The notes under the pieces: model-generated
What the model was told of the DNA's origin: nothing
What the model saw: only the letters and a program-made list of their open reading frames with translations
The model's database searches: none
Source: Pseudomonadota bacterium
GTDB taxonomy: Bacteria; Desulfobacterota; Desulfobacteria; Desulfobacterales; Desulfosarcinaceae
Assembly (NCBI GenBank): GCA_023435265.1
Contig: JAEYRZ010000093.1
Location: 1-48,342 of the forward strand
Reading direction: 5' to 3'
DNA length: 48,342 nt
Program-made: the position numbers and the translations under genes
In this document: one piece after another, positions 7,411-13,980 of the stretch
Layout of the letters: each line of letters begins with the position of its first letter
Numbering within the stretch: position 1 is the stretch's first letter

Positions 7411-8566
7411 GAGGATACGCTTCTTTTACTGATGCAGATGCAGCCACAGCCATCTTTGGTTTCTCTTTCACACTTTTCTTCTGCGGCCCATCGCCTGTCA
7501 GGTTGAATTCGATCGGTTCAGGCTTTTTCTTATCAGGATATTCGTTGGTGCAGAAAAAGTGATCCTCACAGACTATGCCTAAGTATTCATCCTTGGCTGC
7601 CTGGCTTGGCGGATCACTATCAGAATCCTTTATTATCTTGCTTTGTGAAACGATGAAAGCCCCGTCCTTGTCCTCACTCAACGCTTTTTTTGCATCCTTG
7701 CAAATTTTGGGATCATCGCATTCTGACTGGCTGTCATATGACAATGAATGCCACGAGCAATGATGCGGGGCAGAAAGGATATCGTATTCCAGCTTTTCTT
7801 TATCATTCTTATATTTTTTCCAAAGCGTTTCCCATACAAGGCATTCAGCATCCGCAGCCATCATCAGCTTGTTTCTGTTCTCGCCCTGAAGAACAGTAAG
7901 CTGCATCACTATGCTTTGCCTGTTCTTGTCGGTAAAGCATTCATCGTCCTCATCTTTTTGCTGCTCTATGGGGCCAAGGATAAATCCTTCAAATTTTGTG
8001 GATATATCGGTGTTGTTGATCTTCGTGAAGGTGTCCTCGATGTCGTAATTGATATCTCCGATATCATCAGTCCTGCCCTCTGGATCTTTCCCGATCACAA
8101 TGGCTCTGTCGCCTTCTGGCTGTATCTTTTTTTTCTCTTTGAAGAGATCGACACGGCGTTTCATCTCTTTGTTGAATGCCTTTGCGCTTTCGCAGAGCTT
8201 GTATTTGGCTGAAGATGGTTTCCAGAAATTATGGCTGCTCCACATCTCCCGGATGACGATCTTTTTTTCATCTGCTTTGTCGTCGTATTCATCAAGCGGT
8301 CCTGTATGGAAATGATTGATGAAACCTTTGACGTGATCATCATGCCTGTGGGTCAGAATGAAAGCGTCCACATAAGGGCGCTTATTGGAATCTGTCGGAA
8401 GCCTGTCCCTTAACTCCTGATTCACATCGCAATGGTCTGTGATCAGTTCATCGCCTATAGAACAGTCGATCAAGATCGTGGTCTTTTTCGTGTCATTGAG
8501 CTTAATCAGGATCATCCCGCCATTCTTTTCGCCAACCGGGAAGAACGTGACAATTGAATTTGCCAT
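7403..8566 (-). CDS. Metallo-beta-lactamase-fold hydrolase, ComEC-like type, partner of the E2-E1-JAB protein
   Basis: This 387-residue protein starts at ATG 8566 behind Shine-Dalgarno AAGGAG; the upstream extension would overlap the membrane-protein gene. THRHDDH at residues 72-78 is the HxHxDH metal-binding motif. MAADAE (about 236-241) and APHHCSWHS (about 266-274) resemble the later ligands of ComEC/Rec2-type MBL domains, which act on phosphodiester bonds. The long lysine- and aspartate-rich insertions are unusual. There is no signal peptide and no TM helix, so it should be cytoplasmic. It begins 13 bases after the membrane-protein stop and overlaps the next gene by 8 bases, so the three are one operon. 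Its substrate (nucleotide, nucleic acid or other) cannot be told from the sequence. Confidence 0.85.
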   Translation of the reverse strand: MANSIVTFFPVGEKNGGMILIKLNDTKKTTILIDCSIGDELITDHCDVNQELRDRLPTDSNKRPYVDAFILTHRHDDHVKGFINHFHTGPLDEYDDKADEKKIVIREMWSSHNFWKPSSAKYKLCESAKAFNKEMKRRVDLFKEKKKIQPEGDRAIVIGKDPEGRTDDIGDINYDIEDTFTKINNTDISTKFEGFILGPIEQQKDEDDECFTDKNRQSIVMQLTVLQGENRNKLMMAADAECLVWETLWKKYKNDKEKLEYDILSAPHHCSWHSLSYDSQSECDDPKICKDAKKALSEDKDGAFIVSQSKIIKDSDSDPPSQAAKDEYLGIVCEDHFFCTNEYPDKKKPEPIEFNLTGDGPQKKSVKEKPKMAVAASASVKEAYPHG

Positions 8567-8579
8567 TTTATCATTCTCC

Positions 8580-9290
8580 TTAAGAGCAGTTAGAATATTC
8601 GTTGAAAAGTGTGTCTGCATATGAATACGCCAGTCTCTCAAGAATGGCTCTCTTGAACAAATATAAGGCGACGAAAATGAGGGTGTATGCGAGAAATAGG
8701 CTCATCGGCTTCCATCTGCTTTCAAGTAAATACATGATAGAACAGCCAATACCCCCTATGATGGCCCAAGGCATGCCAGCGATAAGGTTCCTGAAGAAAC
8801 CGTACCTGATATTGTACTGGATCGTCATGACGCCATGCCCGACCCTTCGCCTGACATGCCCTACCGCTTCTCGCGCCTGCAATCTCGCATTGGACGGGTC
8901 AGCCCATTCCTCCTCTTCGTTCGAGAATGCGCAACCGGACACATCGGAGATCCTGCATCGCAGTTGCTCCTTCCTTTGTTTCGAGACAAGTCCGCCACGA
9001 TATAGGAGCATGTCTGTCGTAGGGAACCGCTCGCCGCCTTTCCCGAAGAGCGATTCCTCTATCCAGACCTTGCCCAAGCCACATTGGAATTGGACAAGCG
9101 CAAGCATGACGATGAGCGAGACGCTTATATTAGCAATGACCAGCATCCAGCTGATGCTTCTGAACAGCTCGTCCCAAAAAGCCCCTCCGAAAAAGACTAT
9201 CGAGAAATGCACGATTGGTATGACTGATAGGAAGGTCGGAATATACCTGGCCTTGATCTCATATTCATCCCACCACTTGATCTTATCCAC
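8580..9290 (-). CDS. Four-TM membrane protein, first main gene of the E2-E1-JAB operon
   Basis: This 236-residue protein uses a GTG start at 9290 with Shine-Dalgarno TAGGAG. Predicted membrane segments are at about 17-37, 47-68, 165-187 and 195-215. The central 95-residue loop (about 70-164) is charged and contains FPTTDMLLYRGG and a region with EEEEWADPSNARLQ. The NIRYGFFRNLIAGMPWA stretch leads into the third helix. The topology suggests a membrane-bound sensor or effector with a cytoplasmic central domain. I do not recognise an experimentally characterised family. Its fixed position ahead of the metallo-hydrolase and the E2-E1-JAB gene suggests it is an integral component, perhaps the effector that acts on the membrane. 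Confidence 0.8.
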   Translation of the reverse strand: MDKIKWWDEYEIKARYIPTFLSVIPIVHFSIVFFGGAFWDELFRSISWMLVIANISVSLIVMLALVQFQCGLGKVWIEESLFGKGGERFPTTDMLLYRGGLVSKQRKEQLRCRISDVSGCAFSNEEEEWADPSNARLQAREAVGHVRRRVGHGVMTIQYNIRYGFFRNLIAGMPWAIIGGIGCSIMYLLESRWKPMSLFLAYTLIFVALYLFKRAILERLAYSYADTLFNEYSNCS

Positions 9291-9313
9291 TACAGATTCT
9301 CCTATCTTTTCAC

Positions 9314-9382
9314 CTATTCACGATTCTTCAAGTATTCTGTCATCTTCTCGAGCCATTCAGATGTGATATGATTGAATTTCAT
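9314..9382 (-). CDS. Possible 22-residue leader peptide at the head of the operon
   Basis: An ATG at 9382, only a few bases after the attC R' box, opens a 22-codon frame beginning MKFNHITSEW and ending KNRE, with TAG at 9314. The stop lies 23 bases before the GTG of the membrane protein. There is no good Shine-Dalgarno. Short frames just inside a cassette can help translation of the following gene, but this one could also be chance. Confidence 0.3.
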   Translation of the reverse strand: MKFNHITSEWLEKMTEYLKNRE

Positions 9383-9387
9383 ATCTA

Positions 9388-9461
9388 TGCTAACGGCCTG
9401 CTTGAGGGGTTTTTGCGGAGCGGCAGCGAAGCAAAAATCCCTCTCAAAGCAAAGGCTAGCA
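9388..9461 (-). other. attC site before the E2-E1-JAB operon
   Basis: The 74-base site on the minus strand begins TGCTAGC (one base off TGCTAAC) and ends GTTAGCA. The arm GCTTTGAGAGGGATTTTTGC pairs with GCAAAAACCCCTCAAGC with three extrahelical bases (T, A, A), all in the 5' arm. The loop is CGCTGCCGCTCC-like. Confidence 0.85.
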
Positions 9462-9503
9462 ATTACCTTGTTGCCATTTTGAACATCCGTTTAAATCTTG
9501 TTT

Positions 9504-9920
9504 TTAATCCATATTCTGCTGCGGAAGTACAAAACCGGCTATAATATGTTCGTGTGTACCGAAATTCAGCCCAAACTTTTGGGCCAAAAAACAAAAAGGC
9601 TCTCGAACCAATATGGAGACTTCAAAACCTAGATTTTTTATATAATAATGGGCTGTCGCATAGATCCATTTCGTTATCCAGTCATTTTTCGTCCAGTGTG
9701 CCTTATCAATTTCGTGAGATTCATGAACATTTGATTTATAACCAGTTTGCGCACCAAATTCCGAAACAACTTTCTTTAGAAGAGCAATCTTAGGCGATGC
9801 TGCCGAACTCATTCGATTCCACTTCTTTGACCATTTATCAGACTCTCTACGCCTTCTCTCTTTTTCCTGCTCTTCGATTTGACGTTGAGTGGTTATTTCA
9901 TTGTTCATCCAATCCGCCAT
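9504..9920 (-). CDS. Hypothetical 138-residue cassette protein
   Basis: It starts at ATG 9920 with Shine-Dalgarno GAGAGGAAAAGAG. An ATG six codons further upstream lacks a good signal. The N-terminal 40 residues are strongly charged and helical (EEQEKERRRRESDKWSKKW). The C-terminal half is more globular, with WTKNDWITKWIYATAHYY and VREPFCFLAQKFG. There is no signal peptide. I do not recognise the family. It is a single-gene cassette bounded by attC sites at 9947-10020 and 9388-9461. Confidence 0.68.
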   Translation of the reverse strand: MADWMNNEITTQRQIEEQEKERRRRESDKWSKKWNRMSSAASPKIALLKKVVSEFGAQTGYKSNVHESHEIDKAHWTKNDWITKWIYATAHYYIKNLGFEVSILVREPFCFLAQKFGLNFGTHEHIIAGFVLPQQNMD

Positions 9921-9946
9921 TATCTCTTTTCCTCTCATTTATTGGT

Positions 9947-10020
9947 TGCTAACGCCCACGCTTACCGGCAGGTGCGTAGCGGCAGCGGAACACCTGTCCG
10001 CGTAAAGCGTGAGGTTATAT
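9947..10020 (-). other. attC site after the DUF1780 cassette
   Basis: The 74-base minus-strand site begins ATATAAC and ends GTTAGCA. CACGCTTTACGCGGACAGGTG (shown here in two pieces: CACGCTTTACG, CGGACAGGTG) pairs with CACCTGCCGGTAAGCGTG if T, G and A are left unpaired in the 5' arm. The loop is TTCCGCTGCCGCTACG. Confidence 0.9.
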
Positions 10021-10030
10021 TTTTCCTGTT

Positions 10031-10684
10031 TTATATTTCGAATAACCCATCAGGTTCTTTCCATTTCATACATGTCTTACCTTCAAGCTTTTTTATAAAT
10101 TCCGGTGCATCTTCTCTGCACGAAACTACATGCCCAAAAGGTGGAATAATAAATGACACAGAGCGCCAACCCTGACCTTCAATCCTAGTAGAATTTGGAA
10201 TTTTAGATTTTATATCAAGAAATTTTTGAGGAAAGGTGACATAGACCAGAGCATCTAAGGAGGAGCATTTTTCTGCGCCATATTTTTTAGCTTTTGAGCT
10301 CAACGCGGACTCTAGTCCTGCAAATATAAACCCATAAGTGATTGGTTTTGGCCATTCTATTGAAATAAGCGTGTCATTTATACTTTTGGACTGCTTCAAC
10401 TCTTTCAACCTGTCACGATATTCGTCATGGCGCTTTCTGCCAACTTCGTATAGTTCACGAATTTCGAAATTCGCGCTGCTAAAAACCACGTCTGGAGGGT
10501 CGTTCTTTTTTGCGACTATTTCCTTAACGTGAAAATTAACACCCAAGCATCGCAGGAATGCGGCACAAACGCTTCTTTCCCGTTCGGGTTTCATACTATT
10601 TGAAAAGAATGTAATTGATTCCTCCGTATGCTTTTTCAAATCGTCTATATACGCCTTTTCGTAGTTATTCATAACAAATCTCAT
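10031..10684 (-). CDS. DUF1780-like putative endonuclease (cassette gene)
   Basis: This 217-residue protein starts at ATG 10684, or at ATG 10672 four codons in. The N-terminal region with FFSNSMKPERERSVCAAF, the PPDVVF segment followed by NFEIRELYEVG, and the RKRHDEYRDRL helix match my recollection of DUF1780, a family annotated as putative restriction-endonuclease-fold nucleases. The D-x(n)-E-x-[KR] arrangement (PPDVVF then EIRE) fits a PD-(D/E)xK-type active site. No signal peptide is present. It lies alone between two good attC sites. A defence or DNA-processing role is possible but not shown. Confidence 0.7.
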   Translation of the reverse strand: MRFVMNNYEKAYIDDLKKHTEESITFFSNSMKPERERSVCAAFLRCLGVNFHVKEIVAKKNDPPDVVFSSANFEIRELYEVGRKRHDEYRDRLKELKQSKSINDTLISIEWPKPITYGFIFAGLESALSSKAKKYGAEKCSSLDALVYVTFPQKFLDIKSKIPNSTRIEGQGWRSVSFIIPPFGHVVSCREDAPEFIKKLEGKTCMKWKEPDGLFEI

Positions 10685-10688
10685 TCAA

Positions 10689-10760
10689 ATATAACGCATT
10701 GCTCACTGGCAAATTTGGAGCGCAGCGGAAAATTTGTCCAAGTGCAGCCATTTGTTAGAG
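10689..10760 (-). other. attC site after the MFS cassette
   Basis: The 72-base minus-strand site begins CTCTAAC, 13 bases after the MFS stop, and ends GTTATAT. CACTTGGACAAATTT pairs with AAATTTGCCAGTG exactly when a T and an A in the 5' arm are extrahelical, the classic attC geometry. Confidence 0.9.
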
Positions 10761-10772
10761 CGTACTCAGCAC

Positions 10773-12161
10773 TCACGTAAAAGGTTGAAGTTTGGTTTGC
10801 CGGTGCATAACCGTGGCAGTGGTCATCGTTAATGCAGATATGACTGCCAGGCCAGCGAATGTCCAGCTATGTGCATTGATGATAGAGCTACCGCCGGCAT
10901 GCTGGAGAATGACAACGACACCAACAGCACCAATGGCTCCTCCCATACGTTGGACAATATTAACAAGTGTTGTCGCATCTCCCATCTCGTCTCTAGAAAC
11001 AGCAGTGTAGGCCGCAGTCATGGCAGGCATTTGCGCTAAAGCCATACCCACGCCTCGTGTTGCTAGTACTGCACCTAAAACTGGGAATGATGGCACTTCT
11101 GAAAGAACAAAAGGGATGGTGCTGATTAGCAGAAGCCCTGCCCCAACGAATGACACGATGCCCGCGCCAAAGCGATCTGTTAACGCGCCAGCTATGGGCA
11201 AAACGAGAGCGCTCCCCAATCCCATGATGAGAAGCCACAAACCAGTGGACGCCGGCTCCAAGCCTGCTACAAGTTGTAGGTATAGAGGAACCAACAGCAA
11301 TCCCCCGTACATGTTTGCGCCAGTAAGCCCCGTCGTTGTCGTCGCAGCGGAGAACGTTTTCCGGCGCAGTAGGCGAAGGTCTATCAACGGGTTTCTTCTA
11401 CGAAGTGCATTAAAAATAAAAATGCTTACCAGAGCCGCACCAACGACCAAGGCGAAAATTGTAGATAGAGTGATCTCGGTTACACCAATTTCCAAAGCAC
11501 CGTAGAGCAGTACGGGAAGACCAATGCTAAGGACAGCCAACCCCTTTTTGTCCAGCGTCCGACTATCATCTTTTGCACCGCCAGGAACCAAACCTCGGGC
11601 AGCGATCAACGCAGCCATCCCGATTGGAACATTTATCCAGAACAGCAAGCGCCATGATGTGGCCTCGAGAAGGAAGCCGCCGACAGCTGGGCCTATTGCG
11701 GGCCCAAGCGCAACTACTAAGCCGAGCAGTCCGAATATCCGGCCGAGTTGTCTCTTCTCTACTGTTGAACCGATCACGGCCTGGCCAGCAGGTACCATCA
11801 GGCCACCGGCCAATCCTTGTACGAGCCGCGCAGCAATCAGAGTGAGTGGGCCGGACGCGATGGCGCACAAAATGGAAGCTGCCACAAAAACAGCTAGGCT
11901 ACTGGCCCATAACCTTCCATAGCCATAGCGCACGCCGAGCCAGGCAGCGGCTGGAAGAGAAACCGCGAGTGCGCAGAGATACCCTGTTGCTACCCACTGT
12001 ACAATAGGGAGCGTTGACGAGAAATCTACACGGATCGATTCAATTGCAAGGTTTGCAACCGTAGAGTCGAGCATTGCCATGAATGCTCCGGTACCGGTTA
12101 CAGCAGCAATTCCCCAAGACCGTTTGGGGATCGGAGGAAGGGTTGTGCTTTTATCGTTCAT
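10773..12161 (-). CDS. MFS drug-efflux-type transporter, DHA2 (EmrB/QacA-like), on a cassette
   Basis: This 462-residue protein has about 14 hydrophobic segments along its length. The LDSTVANLAIESI motif in helix 1 and the RLVQGLAGGLMVPAGQAVI motif in helix 4 are characteristic of DHA2 proton antiporters for cationic or amphiphilic drugs. The ATG lies five bases after the R' box of the attC at 12166-12222. The Shine-Dalgarno is weak and may be supplied by the R' sequence itself (TTAGAG). The gene ends 13 bases before the next attC, so it fills one cassette. Export of toxic compounds is inferred from the family; the substrate is unknown. A 1.4 kb cassette is larger than typical. Confidence 0.87.
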   Translation of the reverse strand: MNDKSTTLPPIPKRSWGIAAVTGTGAFMAMLDSTVANLAIESIRVDFSSTLPIVQWVATGYLCALAVSLPAAAWLGVRYGYGRLWASSLAVFVAASILCAIASGPLTLIAARLVQGLAGGLMVPAGQAVIGSTVEKRQLGRIFGLLGLVVALGPAIGPAVGGFLLEATSWRLLFWINVPIGMAALIAARGLVPGGAKDDSRTLDKKGLAVLSIGLPVLLYGALEIGVTEITLSTIFALVVGAALVSIFIFNALRRRNPLIDLRLLRRKTFSAATTTTGLTGANMYGGLLLVPLYLQLVAGLEPASTGLWLLIMGLGSALVLPIAGALTDRFGAGIVSFVGAGLLLISTIPFVLSEVPSFPVLGAVLATRGVGMALAQMPAMTAAYTAVSRDEMGDATTLVNIVQRMGGAIGAVGVVVILQHAGGSSIINAHSWTFAGLAVISALTMTTATVMHRQTKLQPFT

Positions 12162-12165
12162 AAAA

Positions 12166-12222
12166 CTCTAACTGTTGAATCAGCGGTGCGGTTTTTGCGT
12201 CCGCTGAATTTTAAGGTTAGGC
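12166..12222 (-). other. attC site after the first cassette
   Basis: The 57-base minus-strand site begins GCCTAAC, which overlaps the stop codon of the preceding gene, and ends GTTAGAG. TCAGCGGACGC pairs with GCACCGCTGA around an AAAAACC loop, with one unpaired or mismatched base. Both core boxes match consensus closely. Confidence 0.9.
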
Positions 12223-12702
12223 CCTTGAGGACGGCCAAAGGACTTCTTGAAGCACACCGTACAGCAGTAGCGCGAACCCAATCAGCCACGCAGTGAACGC
12301 GGCAACATGCCCGACCTCCCAACGACTCCGTAGTTGCGCATACGCTTGTACCGCTTCGCGGGGACCGGCGCGAAGAGCCTCCGACCACACGGCATTCACC
12401 GGCTGTACCAGCATGAACCACAGGAGCAGGGAGAAGGCGAAACCCAACGTGCCTGCAAACGTGGGGCGGAAGGCAGCGTGAGCGCGGACGAGCCACACAA
12501 GCCTTATGGAGAAGAGGAGTGCGAGCACCTGGAGGGGGCCGCCTACCCGGCCGAAGTAGCGGTAGAGCGTGCTTGTGACGCGCATGTAGAACTGCGGCTC
12601 ATACTGCGCCCGCACGGGGAGTTCAAGCAAGTGTGCGCCGCCCATCACGAGACCGAGGGCAGCCAGGAGCAACGTGATCCACCACCAGATACGAGGTAGC
12701 AT
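12217..12702 (-). CDS. DUF1772-like four-TM membrane protein (first cassette)
   Basis: This 161-residue protein starts at ATG 12702 with a strong Shine-Dalgarno (GGAGAGAAGG). A farther ATG at 12741 is disfavoured. About four hydrophobic helices are visible: about 5-28, 58-76, 85-105 and 135-155. The N-terminal helix is followed by LLELPVRAQYEPQFY, and the overall size and layout resemble the DUF1772 family. Its function is unknown in bacteria and the assignment is tentative. It sits between a GTTAGGC box at 12733-12739 and the attC at 12166-12222, so it is the first visible cassette. Confidence 0.65.
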   Translation of the reverse strand: MLPRIWWWITLLLAALGLVMGGAHLLELPVRAQYEPQFYMRVTSTLYRYFGRVGGPLQVLALLFSIRLVWLVRAHAAFRPTFAGTLGFAFSLLLWFMLVQPVNAVWSEALRAGPREAVQAYAQLRSRWEVGHVAAFTAWLIGFALLLYGVLQEVLWPSSRA

Positions 12703-12739
12703 GCCTTCTCTCCTTTGGACGTAATCAATCCGGCCTAAC

Positions 12740-13163
12740 ATTATAGATTAACCGTCCGACGGTTTGATTTCGGGGCTACAAAAACTGTCTTTTGCGGTAA
12801 CTGCCGGGCGGCCACTTTTAACCTGCTTGCATCAAAAGAAAAGCCCTCAGATCAGAGGTGGCTGCACAGAGGTTGGGCTTTTCGGGGTTTGGAAATGGTG
12901 CTATTTATCTGCGGGGTGCCTTTTTAAAAACACAGAAGTGCTGATTAATCAATTGGTTTCTTCTCGTTCGGCTTCTTTCGCGTGATCCATCAGCCGCTCT
13001 GGGCGGACGCTTTTTGTTTAGATTATGATGATTATGTGACCGGACCGATAAGTTTCGTAAAATTATGGATGAAATTCTCGCCCTTCGAATGTATCTTGAA
13101 GATCGGAGATGATGTGCGTAAGGCATTTCTCCTCTCATATTGATCGAAGAAAGATTTCTAAGG
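12740..13163. other. Intergenic junction between array and chromosome
   Basis: This roughly 420-base stretch has no supported gene. It holds a short palindrome (AACCGTCCGACGGTT) at about 12752-12767 and an inverted repeat in which AAAAGCCC (about 12840-12847) pairs with GGGCTTTT (about 12875-12882) around a 27-base loop. That repeat might be a transcription terminator or a relic of the array's leader. A 73-codon frame on the plus strand looks random. Confidence 0.5.
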
Positions 13164-13859
13164 ATGACCGTCCATGGTCTGAATCTGACTGCCATGTTCG
13201 TGCTCGGTTTTCTGGGGACCGGGCACTGCCTGGGGATGTGCGGGCCCCTGGTGGTCGCGCTGCCGGGCCGCGTCGGCACCTGGTCGGCGCACCTGCTGTA
13301 CCATGCCGGGCGCATCGGCGCGTATGCCGTCGGGGGTGGGGTGCGGGGCGCCTTGGGCGGGTGGCGGGGCGGCGGGGCGGAAGGGGGCGATGTGCTGACC
13401 GGCGCCACTCAGGTGCAATTGATCGTCGCCGTCTTTGCGGTGCTTTTTCTGCTGCTGTTCGGTCTGAACCGCCTTGGGGTTCTGGCCGAGCCCGCCTGGC
13501 TGGGCGGGCTCGATCCGCAGCGGCTGCCCGGGTTCGGTCCGGTTTACCGGAGTGTTCTTCATGGCAGCCGATTGTCGGGTCTGCTGCTGTGCGGCCTGAT
13601 GCTGGGCCTGTTGCCCTGCGGCCTGTCCTACGCTGCTTTCGCGGCCGCGCTCGCCTCGGGCGGTTTCCTGTCCGGCGGCCTGATGTGCCTGGCCTTCGGA
13701 TTGGGCACGCTGCCGGGCCTGCTTGCCCTGGGCAGCGGGCTGGGCCTTTTGATCCGGCGCTTCCGGCGGCAGACCGAAATGATCGCCGGCCTGATCATGA
13801 TCGCCATGGCGCTTTTCCTTTCGTTGGACATCTGGGCGGCATTGACAAACGGCCGGTAA
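13164..13859 (+). CDS. Sulfite exporter TauE/SafE-type (cytochrome-biogenesis-like) membrane protein
   Basis: This 231-residue protein starts at ATG 13164; an upstream TTG would add eight residues. Six or so TM helices are visible. FLGTGHCLGMCGPLVVALPG near the start and LMLGLLPCGLSYAAF in the middle are the two Cys/Pro-containing motifs of the 'sulfite exporter TauE/SafE family' (DsbD_2-like, UreH-related) group. In other genomes members often occur with copper or cytochrome oxidase maturation genes. The role here is transport or membrane thiol/metal handling, and the substrate is not determinable. It marks the return to the high-GC chromosome after the cassette array. Confidence 0.82.
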   Translation: MTVHGLNLTAMFVLGFLGTGHCLGMCGPLVVALPGRVGTWSAHLLYHAGRIGAYAVGGGVRGALGGWRGGGAEGGDVLTGATQVQLIVAVFAVLFLLLFGLNRLGVLAEPAWLGGLDPQRLPGFGPVYRSVLHGSRLSGLLLCGLMLGLLPCGLSYAAFAAALASGGFLSGGLMCLAFGLGTLPGLLALGSGLGLLIRRFRRQTEMIAGLIMIAMALFLSLDIWAALTNGR

Positions 13860-13980
13860 ATTGGCAAATCCAAAGCATTATGAAGGCGTTCGGCCGGACG
13901 ATCGTAGAAGTCCGGAGCGCCCGGCGAGCAGAACCAAGGGAGACGGCCGCGCGGCGCTGGTTTTTCCCCGGGTGCCCGCA

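Larger units (their letters stand above)
4615..12739 (-). mobile_element. Integron gene-cassette array without a visible integrase
   Basis: Genes all on the minus strand are separated by attC sites at 12166-12222, 10689-10760, 9947-10020, 9388-9461 and 5133-5206, plus weaker ones at 4772-4871 and 4635-4692. In each site the unpaired bases are in the 5' arm on the minus strand, so all cassettes point the same way and the integrase end should lie at the high-coordinate side. A GTTAGGC box at 12733-12739 with TTAATCTATAAT before it could be an attI-like simple site. No tyrosine recombinase gene is present between there and the chromosomal TauE/SafE gene. The last cassette, the 168-aa gene down to 4108, lies beyond the final attC and probably belongs to the array. 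Confidence 0.85.

Noticed and set aside
7403..8566. C-terminal glycine of the MBL protein as a sign that it is a ubiquitin-like modifier
   Set aside because: The protein ends in YPHG but has no beta-grasp domain or di-glycine; the single Gly is probably coincidental.
12733..12878. GTTGGGC at 12872-12878 and GTTAGGC at 12733-12739 (opposite strands) as an attC pair
   Set aside because: The 146 bases between them do not form paired arms next to the core boxes; at most the 12733-12739 box is a boundary or an attI-like site.
12764..12985. 73-codon plus-strand frame
   Set aside because: Composition and lack of a ribosome-binding site suggest chance; it spans a hairpin region.
13000..13163. A remnant of an integron integrase next to the array
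   Set aside because: No tyrosine-recombinase motifs were visible in any frame between the array and the TauE/SafE gene.
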